Shown here: piece by piece, positions 42,482-50,974 of the stretch
How the letters are laid out: each line of letters opens with the position of its first letter
Position numbering within the stretch: position 1 is the first letter of the stretch
Assembly: GCF_009764645.1 (NCBI RefSeq)
Contig: NZ_RWIM01000125.1
Coordinates: forward strand, 1-64,000
DNA from: Pseudomonas sp. PB106
GTDB lineage: Bacteria > Pseudomonadota > Gammaproteobacteria > Pseudomonadales > Pseudomonadaceae
Length of the DNA: 64,000 bases
Reading direction: 5' to 3'
Notes under the pieces: generated by a model
What the model was told of the DNA's origin: nothing
The model's database searches: none
Seen by the model: only the letters and a program-made list of their open reading frames with translations
Position numbers and translations under genes: made by a program

Positions 42482-45400
42482 CAGGCCCTCCCATTTGCAT
42501 TTCGGAAGCTGGTACCGCCCGCGCGCCAAGAGTCGGCGACGGCTCTTTCGGCCACCGCCTGCATCTGCGACTGTAGGGTTCTCGACAGGGCTTGCTGATC
42601 GATCTGCATGCCTTCGGAGCTGCGATCCTCGGTCACTACCGTGACCGGTGCATTGATGCTGATCGCAGTGCCCGAGCCTCCGCCGGCAGCGATAACACCC
42701 AGCTTGCCGCTGGAAGTCCGGGTCAGCGGCATGATCGCCTCCGGCCCCGCCTCCCCCATGACGCCCGCCCGGCCGCCGGCCATGCCGAACGCGGTCGGCG
42801 CGCTGACGATGCTGTTGGTGAAGGCGCCGCCGTTGGCGAACATCTGCACACCCGACGACCAGGCACCGCCGAGCGCCTGCGGGAAGTAGGTGCTGGAGTA
42901 ACCTGCCGAGGACGCGCCGAGATTCGACGACGTTGCACCTGCTGAGCCAGCCGCCAGCCCATTACCGCCACCACCGCCAGTGAAGTAGCTGGTGGCAGCG
43001 CCGACGAGACTGCTCAGCAACGCCGAGCTGGCCTGACGGGTAGCGATACGCGCCATGTCCGCGAGAATCGACTTGGTGAAGTCAGCAAACGAAAGCTTGC
43101 CGGTCATGGCGAAGTTGACGATTGCGTCCTCCATCGAGCTGAAGGCATTGCCGAACAAGGTTTTCGTCTGGCCGGCAATGTTGCTCGCCGAATCCAAGTA
43201 GTTGGCCCAGGCCGATGTTGCGCCCTTCGTCCAATCACCCTGTGCAGCCTCCACATCCGCGTAGTTCTGGCGGATTTGGTCGGTGGCAGCTTTGTTCGCA
43301 TCAGCCAGAGCCTGCGACTTCCGAGCGAACTCCTCCTCCGACATGTTCCGCGACGGATCGGATTTCTGGTTTGCAAGTTCCAGCGACTGCTGAGCGAACC
43401 GGTCCTGCTGGCTGTTCAGCTCATTGTTGAGCGCGTTCTTGCGGTCGCCCTGTCCGACGCCAAGCACTGCGCGCTGCCCTGCCAGCTCCAGTGCGCGCTG
43501 CTGCTGAGCCAACGCCTGAACGTAGGTCGTGATCGCCCGCTCTTGCCGGGCAAGGCGGCCGGTTTCATTCGTGGCCAGTACCTCGAGCTGGCTGTCCGCG
43601 TCCTTCTGCGCTTTGACCATCCCCGCGCGCGCGTCGGCGATCTTCTGGTCGAGCTGGATGCCTTGCGCAGCAGAGGTGGTTTTTTTCGCCTTGGCAGATT
43701 CCAGCGCTGCGATCTCAGCCTCGTAGGCTGCGGTCACCTCGTCGCGCTCGTTACCGATCAGCGCTTCGCGCTTCAGGGCATAGTCGGCTTGAGAAACGAG
43801 TCCAGCCTTCTGTGCTGCGTCCAGTTCCTTCTGGGCGTTTTTGTACTCTTCACTGATGGCTGCGAGGTTGTTCTTGGCGTTGTTGAAGCCGGTCAGATCG
43901 ACCTGAGTGCCTGCCGTTTTCGCGTCCTTGAACTGGTCATTGATGTTCGCCAAGTTCTTGTCGATTGCGGCCTGATTCAGGCGCGGATCGTTCGGCGCTA
44001 CCTTGCGGATGTCTTCGAGCTGCCGCTTGTACTCCTTGATCGCGTCGGTACGTTTCTGCTCATTCGTCCATGCTGACTTGGTGAGTGCGTCGACCTTCGC
44101 CATTGAGGAGACGGCATCGCCCTGAGCTTTCGCCTGCTCTCCTTGCCATTTGGCGATATCCGCTTCAGCAGCCTTCTGATCCTCAAGCATATTGAGACGA
44201 TTCTGGTAGAGATCAATCATCTCCTGCTTATTCTGGAACAGGCCGACATTGCCAGCCTGTGCGCCGGCCAAATCGCGGCGGGCTTGCTCGATGTCTGCGC
44301 CGATATCAGGTCGCCCGATATTTTTCAGCCCATCTGCGGCGCGCGCAACGGCGTTGTAACCCCTTTCCCAGAAACTGAGGTTTTCCAATATCCTCGGTGT
44401 GCGTTCGTTGATGGCGTCGGCGAAAGACTCAGTGGCCAGCTTCACAGCGCCTGCATGGTCGCCTTGCTTCTCCAGTGCAGCGATCTGCGAGTAAACGGAC
44501 GCGGTCAGGTAGTGGTACTGATCATTCAGCGCGGCAGACGCCTTGACCGGGTCGTCAGCGAGCTTGGAAAACTCGGCAACTGTCTCGCTCACTGCCTTGC
44601 CTGTCGCTTCCTGCATCGACACGGCGGCTTGGGTGATTCCGGTGAAGCTCTCGCCGGCAATCTTGCCATTGTCGGCAAGCAGAGCCAGCACGGCTGCGGC
44701 TTGGCCAGTGGTGCCAACGGTTGCGCTGACCTGACGGGCCATGTCGCCCAATTGCCCGGCGCTCACACCGGCGTAATTGCCGGTGAGGATTAGCGATTTG
44801 TTGTAGCTGTCCTGCTCTTCGCTCCCCTTGTAGAAAGCGTATGCCAGCCCACCCACTGCGGCGGTGGCTAGCGCAAGAGGGCCAAGAATGGCGAGCAGTC
44901 CCGCCGCGCCCTCACCCGCACCAGCGCCCAGTTGTGCGACTGCGCGAACGCCGCTACCCCAGTCTCCCGAAGACAGCGCATTCCCCAGCTGCACCACGTT
45001 TTCCTGCGCCTGGCGCGTGCCGAGTCGCAATTTGTCGAAACTGGTGGTGGTTCTGTTGAGCTTGTCGTAGTCCTTGTCGATCTTGCTCAGGGCGGTGTTG
45101 TACTCGTCCTGGCTGATGCGGCCGGCATCCAGATGTTTGCCCAGTTGCTCGACCTGAGTATCGAGTTTCGCCAGCGCGGCACGTGCCGGGTCAATGGCGC
45201 CCAGCAGGCTGTTCAGTGCCTTCTGTTCATCCATTGCCGACTTGGCCAGAGCCACCTGCTGCTTGTCGAGCTGCGCCGAGATATTCGCGGCCTCAGCCTC
45301 GCCGTAAGCGCCGGTCTTGGTCAGCTTGGCCAACGCATCACGCTGTTTGGCAAGGTCCTGCGTGGTCTTGGCGCTGGTGGAAAGCGACTTCTCCAGCGCC

Positions 45401-45531
45401 TGCATTTCGTTCATCAGCGAAACGGCGGACTGCTCTGCCCGGCCGCCGGCCTTCGCCATTTCATCCAGGCTCGTTTTGGCCTCGATTGCATCGGCCGAGT
45501 CGATCTTGACGCCGAGTTCTGCAATGTTCAT
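42481..45531 (-). CDS. tape measure protein
   Basis: 1016 residues. N-terminal coiled coil (1-160), hydrophobic segment around 210-235 (GLLAILGPLALATAAVGGLAYAF), long helical middle with Ala/Lys/Glu coils, and the conserved C-terminal block MFANGGAFTNSIVSAPTAFG...GVMGEAGPEAIMPL. It sets tail length; at about 1.5 angstrom per residue a tail near 150 nm is expected. It is preceded by the G/T chaperones as in other siphophages. Confidence 0.95.
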   Translation of the reverse strand: MNIAELGVKIDSADAIEAKTSLDEMAKAGGRAEQSAVSLMNEMQALEKSLSTSAKTTQDLAKQRDALAKLTKTGAYGEAEAANISAQLDKQQVALAKSAMDEQKALNSLLGAIDPARAALAKLDTQVEQLGKHLDAGRISQDEYNTALSKIDKDYDKLNRTTTSFDKLRLGTRQAQENVVQLGNALSSGDWGSGVRAVAQLGAGAGEGAAGLLAILGPLALATAAVGGLAYAFYKGSEEQDSYNKSLILTGNYAGVSAGQLGDMARQVSATVGTTGQAAAVLALLADNGKIAGESFTGITQAAVSMQEATGKAVSETVAEFSKLADDPVKASAALNDQYHYLTASVYSQIAALEKQGDHAGAVKLATESFADAINERTPRILENLSFWERGYNAVARAADGLKNIGRPDIGADIEQARRDLAGAQAGNVGLFQNKQEMIDLYQNRLNMLEDQKAAEADIAKWQGEQAKAQGDAVSSMAKVDALTKSAWTNEQKRTDAIKEYKRQLEDIRKVAPNDPRLNQAAIDKNLANINDQFKDAKTAGTQVDLTGFNNAKNNLAAISEEYKNAQKELDAAQKAGLVSQADYALKREALIGNERDEVTAAYEAEIAALESAKAKKTTSAAQGIQLDQKIADARAGMVKAQKDADSQLEVLATNETGRLARQERAITTYVQALAQQQRALELAGQRAVLGVGQGDRKNALNNELNSQQDRFAQQSLELANQKSDPSRNMSEEEFARKSQALADANKAATDQIRQNYADVEAAQGDWTKGATSAWANYLDSASNIAGQTKTLFGNAFSSMEDAIVNFAMTGKLSFADFTKSILADMARIATRQASSALLSSLVGAATSYFTGGGGGNGLAAGSAGATSSNLGASSAGYSSTYFPQALGGAWSSGVQMFANGGAFTNSIVSAPTAFGMAGGRAGVMGEAGPEAIMPLTRTSSGKLGVIAAGGGSGTAISINAPVTVVTEDRSSEGMQIDQQALSRTLQSQMQAVAERAVADSWRAGGTSFRNANGRA

Positions 45532-45558
45532 CGACTCACCTTGAATAAGTGCCCGTGA

Positions 45559-45954
45559 TTACGGGCTGTTTTCCCTTTCCTCCGCCATTACGCGCAGGGC
45601 TTCGCCTTCCAGCACTTGAAGGTCAGGAAAGATTTCAGCGAGTTTCTTTTTCTTGATGCCGAGGAATTCGGCGACGTCGCGAATGCAGTTGTAATCGAGG
45701 CCGATTGCGCCACCGGTGCCGACCCGCCACTGCGTGGACATTCGGTTGAACAGGAGGAAGGCCGGCCAGTTGCATGGCCAGACCTCTACATCGTCACCCG
45801 ACAAATCGGCAGCCGTCAGCCCGAGGATTGCCAACTGCTCAGCAGATGGTCCGCTTTCGTACAACGCCGCGGCGGCCGCCCTCAGTTTCCCAAGCGGGCC
45901 TGATTGAATGCGCTCTGGTAGGCATTCACTACCGCTTCGGCAGTACCTTGGCAT
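45559..45954 (-). CDS. tail assembly chaperone T (DUF1799), made by -1 frameshift from G
   Basis: The open frame covers 131 codons, but only the part from 45885 down (LRAAAAALYESGPSAEQLAI onwards) is expected to be translated, fused to G by ribosomal slippage. It contains the DUF1799 core (DVEVWPCNWPAFLLFNRM...VGTGGAIGLDY). The 73-nt overlap with G upstream of the slip site has no plausible start and reads as noise. The G-T fusion recruits tail tube protein to the tape measure. It ends 27 nt before the tape measure start. Confidence 0.88.
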   Translation of the reverse strand: MPRYCRSGSECLPERIQSGPLGKLRAAAAALYESGPSAEQLAILGLTAADLSGDDVEVWPCNWPAFLLFNRMSTQWRVGTGGAIGLDYNCIRDVAEFLGIKKKKLAEIFPDLQVLEGEALRVMAEERENSP

Positions 45955-46262
45955 GACTTCACAAGGGCAAGGATGCTCTTGTCGTCGAACTTGTCATCGA
46001 AGCCCCAGCCCGCTACCAGATCCTTGATCTGCTGCACCTGATACTCGGTTTCGGCAGCAACGACATCCGATAATGTGGTGCCTTCCCCGAACCCCTCGCG
46101 CATTTCCTTCGCCTTCCTGTTCCACTCGTCGAACAGCGCGGCGAGTGCCGGGCGATCGCGATACTTGAAGGTGAACTCAATTGATTCGGGCTCACACCCA
46201 ACGATTGGAATGGGCACGAAGGCTTTGAACGTGGGGTTCTGAGCGATCCTAATCTTTGCCAT
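45882..46262 (-). CDS. tail assembly chaperone G
   Basis: 126 residues starting MAKIRIAQNPTFKAFVPIPI. It has a beta strand N-terminus and helical C-terminus, as in tail chaperones coated on the tape measure during assembly. Its last codons are TTG GGA AAC TGA, so the slippery heptamer lies immediately before the stop. It follows the tail tube gene by 8 nt. Confidence 0.88.
   Translation of the reverse strand: MAKIRIAQNPTFKAFVPIPIVGCEPESIEFTFKYRDRPALAALFDEWNRKAKEMREGFGEGTTLSDVVAAETEYQVQQIKDLVAGWGFDDKFDDKSILALVKSCQGTAEAVVNAYQSAFNQARLGN
45885..45891 (-). promoter_or_regulatory. programmed -1 ribosomal slippery site GGGAAAC
   Basis: On the minus strand the G frame reads TTG GGA AAC TGA, giving G-GGA-AAC in the canonical X-XXY-YYZ phase. 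A -1 slip bypasses the TGA and continues CTG AGG GCG, which is the DUF1799 (T) frame. Lambda uses GGGAAAG at the equivalent place. Confidence 0.9.
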
Positions 46263-46270
46263 GAGAAGTC

Positions 46271-46930
46271 CTATGCGCCGGCCAGGTAACGGAGCGAGCG
46301 AGCAGAAAGCCCGATGCTGATGGTTCGCGTCATGACGTTGTTTCGCTCCATCGTCGGATCAGGAGTGATGCTCACATAACCCGGGTAGAGGATCTGATCG
46401 CCATTGCGCAACTTCATGCGCACGACGGCCAGCTCTTTGGTGTCATCGAAGCCTTCGACCGTCTCGACGTATTGAGCGGTCGGCTGATCCTCCACCACGA
46501 TGGTGATCGTGGTCGGGTTGCGGTTGGTTGGAAATTGTTTGTCGTCGTCATCTTCCAGGTAACCGACTGTTTGGTATTGCTGCTCGCCGCCGGAGGATGT
46601 GAAAGAAGTGACTTTCGAGATCTGCGTCCATCCGGAAACAGGAATCACTGACCCAGAACCAGCACCGGCAGTGAATTTGTCGGTGTTGGTGGTATTGAGA
46701 CCAGCCAAGGCAAAAGCATCGGCGGTAACGCCGGACGCTTTTACTGCGCGGTCATTGATTAGCGCCCAACCGGAGTTGATCAGCAAAACGTCGCCGTTTT
46801 CAATGTCGTGCCCTACAGAGGCAGCAACCGGTGGTTTCGCATTGGTCAAAGCAGTGAAAGCAACGGCGGATCCCATAACGCTGGCGATCTCCAGCACAGC
46901 GCCGTTCGGCAGCGGGAAGCGTGCGGCCAT
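46271..46930 (-). CDS. major tail tube protein
   Basis: 219 residues, beta-rich, starting MAARFPLPNGAVLEIAS. The segment FTSSGGEQQYQTVGYLEDDDDKQFPTNRNP followed by VVEDQPTA resembles siphophage tail tube proteins of the lambda V type with a short C-terminal domain. It lies between the tail terminator and the chaperones, the standard position. Confidence 0.87.
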   Translation of the reverse strand: MAARFPLPNGAVLEIASVMGSAVAFTALTNAKPPVAASVGHDIENGDVLLINSGWALINDRAVKASGVTADAFALAGLNTTNTDKFTAGAGSGSVIPVSGWTQISKVTSFTSSGGEQQYQTVGYLEDDDDKQFPTNRNPTTITIVVEDQPTAQYVETVEGFDDTKELAVVRMKLRNGDQILYPGYVSITPDPTMERNNVMTRTISIGLSARSLRYLAGA

Positions 46931-46969
46931 GGTGTGTTTCCTCTTGAGTGCCCGCCTGACGGCGGTAGG

Positions 46970-47398
46970 TTATGCCCCAGCGGGCGGTTGATCTGCGACA
47001 CCTGCGTAGGTGAAGCTGGCCGGGACCGTGTAGGTCGCCGACTCTGTGATTGTTGGCCCTTGATCTACTGGTTCCGTGATGAGCCCATCGAATCCGTTTC
47101 GGGCCAGTGTTGTGTCGACACGAAAGAGTTGAGTCAGCTCTTCAACAAGTGTCTCTGCGGTGGCCATGGCTTGGGCAGATGGACAAACGATGCTGATTTG
47201 ATAGACGCCGGTGTATTCGTAGGCGTCCCCGCCGAGATAACGGCAAGTGGTGCTGGCTGGTAGCTGGAAGGCCCGCAGATAGGTTTCAGATGGATTCGGC
47301 GTAAATGGCTGATTCGAGTAGGCCACTCGTATTGGGCGCGCAGCCGACCATGCGGCCAGCTTCGTTTCGATGGCCTGACGGGCGCGTGCGTGACTCAT
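46970..47398 (-). CDS. tail terminator protein (DUF4128/U-like)
   Basis: 142 residues with RQAIETKLAAWSAARPIRVA and YTGVYQISIVCPSAQAMATA, the strand-helix pattern of lambda U-type terminators that cap the tail before head joining (I recall DUF4128). It overlaps the preceding connector gene by 4 nt. Confidence 0.8.
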   Translation of the reverse strand: MSHARARQAIETKLAAWSAARPIRVAYSNQPFTPNPSETYLRAFQLPASTTCRYLGGDAYEYTGVYQISIVCPSAQAMATAETLVEELTQLFRVDTTLARNGFDGLITEPVDQGPTITESATYTVPASFTYAGVADQPPAGA

Positions 47399-47979
47399 AC
47401 CTGATTGTTCCTGATGGCCTCCTGCACGATCTGCTGGAAGCGAGCCACGGTTACCCGAACCATGCCGCCGGGAGCCTGGGTCGAATGACCGAACTCCAGC
47501 GGAATCGCGTAGGGCAAGTTGTTGATGATGTAAGCCATCTGGCCTGCGGTGAAATCGCTCATCGCTGCGACCAGGGCAGCGACAGTCTCGGCCCCGCTCG
47601 GGTCAACCTCGTCGAAGGTGATGCTTTCGACCACACCGAGGGAAATATGCCAGTTCGCACGGAACCGGCCACCGACGTAGCCTTCTGGCGCCTTGACGTC
47701 CATGCCGTCGTTGAGCTTGCGGCCTTTCTTGAGCCTGCCGCCCATGGTCAGGTTGTACGGATCGCTGCGCAGCGCTGTGTTGTGTTCGTCGACCGCTTTG
47801 TTGTACTCGGTCGCGACTGCGTTCTGAGCCCAAATCTCCGGGTTACCCACGGGCGACATGCGGATCAGGCTGCTCCCGACCTCGATGATGATTTCGCGCA
47901 CACTGGCATCGATCGCTTCGCTGGTCTGCGCCGCGAACTCGGCCAAGCTCAGGGCAAAGCTGCCGGATTGAGCGGCCAT
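47395..47979 (-). CDS. HK97 gp10/Z-like tail completion protein
   Basis: 194 residues. It begins with a helical stretch (SLAEFAAQTSEAIDASVREI), then RMSPVGNPEIWAQN and YVGGRFRANWHIS, ending LPYAIPLEFGHSTQAPGGMVRVT. The GxF+xNW and LExGxSxQAPxGMVR motifs are those of gp10/Z-family proteins, which complete the tail top. Placed between connector and terminator, as expected. Confidence 0.82.
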   Translation of the reverse strand: MAAQSGSFALSLAEFAAQTSEAIDASVREIIIEVGSSLIRMSPVGNPEIWAQNAVATEYNKAVDEHNTALRSDPYNLTMGGRLKKGRKLNDGMDVKAPEGYVGGRFRANWHISLGVVESITFDEVDPSGAETVAALVAAMSDFTAGQMAYIINNLPYAIPLEFGHSTQAPGGMVRVTVARFQQIVQEAIRNNQV

Positions 47980-47980
47980 G

Positions 47981-48373
47981 TCATTTCCTCAGTTGTGCTG
48001 TCCACGTCGCGTCAGCAGGATCGGCAGACACATTCATCACGCGCATGCCGTTGACGATATCGCCGATGGCTGGGGCAGCCGGTACCGCCGTCGGCATGCC
48101 GCCCTCTGACACGGACAGCTCGTTTTGCAGCACTAGTAGCTTCATGTCGCTGGTCTGGATGAGGGAGCCGTCGATTTCCTTGGACAGGTAGCTGCCCAAA
48201 ACACCGCGCCCTATGTACGTGATTGTGGTCTCCGGCGTCTCGCCGCCCAGGTCGGGGTCATACTCGCCCGCGACCTTGCGTACGCCCTCCACTGGCTTTA
48301 CCGCGTCGGCCAAGCCCTCGGGGTCATCGAACGCCTCAGCCATTTCAGCCTGGATCTCTTCACGCATACCCAT
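47981..48373 (-). CDS. head-tail connector-type protein
   Basis: 130 residues starting MGMREEIQAEMAEAFDD; ATG at 48373 lies 2 nt after the stop of the preceding gene. Mid part TTITYIGRGVLGSYLSKEID and the end VMNVSADPADATWTAQLRK. Orthologues in Pseudomonas phages are sometimes mislabelled glutamate 5-kinase; there is no kinase fold visible. The position implies a stopper/adaptor in the neck. Confidence 0.68.
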   Translation of the reverse strand: MGMREEIQAEMAEAFDDPEGLADAVKPVEGVRKVAGEYDPDLGGETPETTITYIGRGVLGSYLSKEIDGSLIQTSDMKLLVLQNELSVSEGGMPTAVPAAPAIGDIVNGMRVMNVSADPADATWTAQLRK

Positions 48374-48375
48374 GA

Positions 48376-48753
48376 TCAGATCCTTTTGAGCATCATCACG
48401 CCGGAGCGCTTGATCCAAGGCTCCAGCAGCGCTAGGGCGAAGTTCACACCCGCCGACTGATCAGTAGATCCGGCCACGTAGGTCTTGCTCACAGAGGTGC
48501 CGGACTGCGCCGAAACCGTCTTGCTCTGCACTTCCTTCTGCGTTGCCGTGTACAACTTGCCCGCTGCCGCCTCTTTGGCGACCTGGGCGCCGGCTGTTTT
48601 GATCTCGGTCGGAACCGGATCAGGAACAACTCGCTTGATCTTGGCCGTGAGCCAGGCGTTGGCCATGGTCACAGCAAGGACCGGATCACCGGTGCCGGCC
48701 CAGCCAGGACCAAGCTGAGCGTCAACATCGGCGACGGTGATGAAGTCAGTCAT
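48376..48753 (-). CDS. head-tail adaptor-type protein
   Basis: 125 residues, helical: MTDFITVADVDAQLGPGW, then AVTMANAWLTAKIKRV and a conserved end VNFALALLEPWIKRSG. The layout (N-terminal VADVDAxLG and helix bundle) fits gp6-like adaptors that sit beneath the portal. Family assignment by position and fold pattern only. Confidence 0.65.
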   Translation of the reverse strand: MTDFITVADVDAQLGPGWAGTGDPVLAVTMANAWLTAKIKRVVPDPVPTEIKTAGAQVAKEAAAGKLYTATQKEVQSKTVSAQSGTSVSKTYVAGSTDQSAGVNFALALLEPWIKRSGVMMLKRI

Positions 48754-48763
48754 GTGCTTGTCC

Positions 48764-49069
48764 TTATTCCGCCGGCACCAAGGCCTGCAGGTCTTCTTTC
48801 TTGGCGGTCGGATCGAAGGCGATGCCCTTCTCGGTCAGCCATTCTTTCAGTTGGGGAACCTTCATTTTCAGAGGGTCGGTTTCCGGGGCTTCCTGCTCAT
48901 TGCCGTCGGATACCTTGATGCCAGCCGCTTGGTAGGCATCGACGATACCCGGGGCATCGCCATCGACGACCACCTCGGTAGCGGAGCCGATGACACCGAA
49001 GAATTCGCTCAGCAGGCGGTAGCACACGCCGCGCTCTTTGCCCGGCTTGTCCGTGTACATCACTTTCAT
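48764..49069 (-). CDS. HeH/LEM-domain phage protein
   Basis: 101 residues. The N-terminal part (MKVMYTDKPGKERGV...) is a small beta domain. After an acidic linker, a C-terminal helix-extended-loop-helix (VPQLKEWLTEKGIAFDPTAK) is the HeH/LEM fold common in phage proteins next to the capsid gene. Function unclear; possibly a head-tail or DNA-binding role. Confidence 0.72.
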   Translation of the reverse strand: MKVMYTDKPGKERGVCYRLLSEFFGVIGSATEVVVDGDAPGIVDAYQAAGIKVSDGNEQEAPETDPLKMKVPQLKEWLTEKGIAFDPTAKKEDLQALVPAE

Positions 49070-49124
49070 AAGTCACCTCAAAAGCATCCCGGCGCCATAC
49101 GGGCGCCAGGTTGTGTGGGCCGAG

Positions 49125-50102
49125 TTACGGCGTGGTGGTACCGCTGATCACAGCGGCGAACGGAACCTGCTTGCGGCTGAACACGCGCTGCCAGTTCGCA
49201 GCAGCGGCGTATTGAGTGGCGGTCGGGCTGAGGTTCTGAGCCTCGGAACCCTTCCAGCTGAAGCCGGCAGGCTGGAGGATGTAGGTCTTCCGCTCCCACA
49301 GCACTTCGGCACCACCACCATTGCCGCCGCCCGGTTTGCGTTCAAGTTCCACCGGCACCTTTGGCGTGCCTTCGCCGTAACCGAAAGCGCCCTGGCCGAA
49401 GAACACAGACAGGTACTTGCCAGCGCCATACACCAGAGCGTCGTCCATGAAGACTGGCTTGCCGAGGTAGGTGGCCAGGATGATCTTGCCGTCGGAGTCG
49501 CGCAGGTACTCGATCAGGTCTTGCTTGACCATCTGGTTCATCACGACCGAGTGCACGCCGATCGCGCCGAACTGATCAGCAGCATCGCCCGCAGTGAACG
49601 CGGCGTCTTGGAAGGCATTGGCGTTGATGGTCGCGCCCGCGTCGATAACCATGTCACCGCCGTTATTGGCAATGTTCGAGGCGATGATGCCGCGAGCGGC
49701 GCCCAGGGTGTACCGCTGCCACTGACGGGTCCAGTAGGTGCCGAAGCGGTTACGGATCTGCTGCTGTGGCTCGGTATTGGCGAGTTCGGCAGTCAGATCG
49801 GTTACGCCGTAGCCTTTGTTGAGGTACAGGACACGGGCACGCATGCTGTCCTGCTCAACCTTGCCGACTTCGCCCTGATCGTTCGGGTCATCGTTGCTGA
49901 TGTTTGGGGCTTCATCAGCGTTGAGATCCTGCCAGTAGCTGATCTCAGCAGTGCCTTGACTGCCGGAGGCGATCGCATCCAGCACAGGCGAGCGAGTCAC
50001 GATACCCGACTCGTACACAGCAGTCTTTTCCGGGCTGTTAACCGGTGCCAGCGAGGCGTAGTAGTCACCGACAAAGATATCGGTCAGTTGGGTAGTTGCC
50101 AT
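49125..50102 (-). CDS. major capsid protein
   Basis: 325 residues with no cleavable prodomain. It starts MATTQLTDIFVGDYYASLAP. YLNKGYGVTDLTAELANTEP, the conserved loop GAIGVHSVVMNQMVKQDLIEY and LGKPVFMDDALVYGAGKYLS are capsid-like. HK97 fold assumed from family position. It is preceded by a separate scaffold gene, consistent with a non-proteolytic or separately scaffolded procapsid. Confidence 0.9.
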   Translation of the reverse strand: MATTQLTDIFVGDYYASLAPVNSPEKTAVYESGIVTRSPVLDAIASGSQGTAEISYWQDLNADEAPNISNDDPNDQGEVGKVEQDSMRARVLYLNKGYGVTDLTAELANTEPQQQIRNRFGTYWTRQWQRYTLGAARGIIASNIANNGGDMVIDAGATINANAFQDAAFTAGDAADQFGAIGVHSVVMNQMVKQDLIEYLRDSDGKIILATYLGKPVFMDDALVYGAGKYLSVFFGQGAFGYGEGTPKVPVELERKPGGGNGGGAEVLWERKTYILQPAGFSWKGSEAQNLSPTATQYAAAANWQRVFSRKQVPFAAVISGTTTP

Positions 50103-50105
50103 GGA

Positions 50106-50879
50106 TTAGGTTCCTTTGGTGGCCTGGAGTTTTTTGAATGCGTCGGGGTTGTCCCGGGCCAGCGCGGCGCGCTCCTGCTCGGTGTACTCGCCCCATTTCT
50201 TCGTGGCCTTGCCACCGTTGTCGCCGATCTGCCCGGCGCCCTGAGCCCTTGGCCACAGGTGTGTTGCTGTTTCACGCAGCGATTCCGCCCATTCGAGCGG
50301 CGACAGCGGGGTTTTCCCGTCCTTCCCGTAAACGACCTCGCCGTCACGGTCCGTGGCAACTGCCTCGCCGTCTTCACTGAGTTTGAAAGTGCCCCGGGCG
50401 CGCAGGATGATGTCCTCGGCCGCCTCGGGGAGTGCGCCGGCCTTGATGGCAGCAGCGCGGATGGAATCGGCCAGCACCTTATCGCTGTACTTGGCAGCGA
50501 AGGCTTCTGCCTTGTCGGCGCGCTCATTGGCGGCTTTGATTTGCTTCTCGGAGTCAGTGCGTAGGCGCTCGGTTCGACGGTTGATCACCTCGTCAAGTTT
50601 GCCTTCTGCAATCAGCTTCGTTTCTTCGTCCTGACCTACCTTGGCCAGCAAGCCTTTCACCGCGTCGATATCCAGGCCTTCAAACTGACCTTTCAGCTTG
50701 TCCAGCTCGGTCTTGATGGTGCGGTTAGAGCCCAGCAATTCCTGATTCTTGGACTTGAGCCCGTTTACTTCCTTATCCAGATACTCCTGAACCTTTCCGC
50801 CAAGCGCCTCCTGAAGGGCTGCGGTCTGAGTTGCGTCGAGGGTGAGGCCAGCGGCGGCCGGGTCAAATTCAAATGGCAT
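50106..50879 (-). CDS. capsid scaffolding protein
   Basis: 257 residues, highly charged and helical. The coiled coil at about 30-130 (LKSKNQELLGSNRTIKTELD, SEKQIKAANERADKAEAFAA) and the C-terminal basic helix (KKWGEYTEQERAALARDNP) are typical of scaffolds that bind the capsid inner face. It lies immediately upstream of the capsid gene (3 nt). The long leader carries T4. Confidence 0.9.
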   Translation of the reverse strand: MPFEFDPAAAGLTLDATQTAALQEALGGKVQEYLDKEVNGLKSKNQELLGSNRTIKTELDKLKGQFEGLDIDAVKGLLAKVGQDEETKLIAEGKLDEVINRRTERLRTDSEKQIKAANERADKAEAFAAKYSDKVLADSIRAAAIKAGALPEAAEDIILRARGTFKLSEDGEAVATDRDGEVVYGKDGKTPLSPLEWAESLRETATHLWPRAQGAGQIGDNGGKATKKWGEYTEQERAALARDNPDAFKKLQATKGT

Positions 50880-50902
50880 GGGTATCCCCTGGGGATTGGT
50901 TG

Positions 50903-50943
50903 GCCCGCCTAACGGGCATAAAAAAACCCCGGCATGGCCGAGG
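50903..50943 (-). terminator. T4, terminator in the scaffold leader
   Basis: CCCCGGC-atg-GCCGAGG with TTTTTTTATGCCC on the minus strand, followed by a second small hairpin GCCCG-ccta-CGGGC. It ends the DUF2971-like cargo gene. Confidence 0.82.
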
Positions 50944-50974
50944 TCGGAAATACAACAAAATGCGGAGTGTGGGC

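Noticed and set aside
47981..48373. Glutamate 5-kinase, a label used for similar phage proteins
   Set aside because: It is far too short and lacks any kinase motif; the context is the neck region.
49038..50564. 508-codon + strand frame over capsid and scaffold
   Set aside because: It spans two genes antisense and has no protein-like features.
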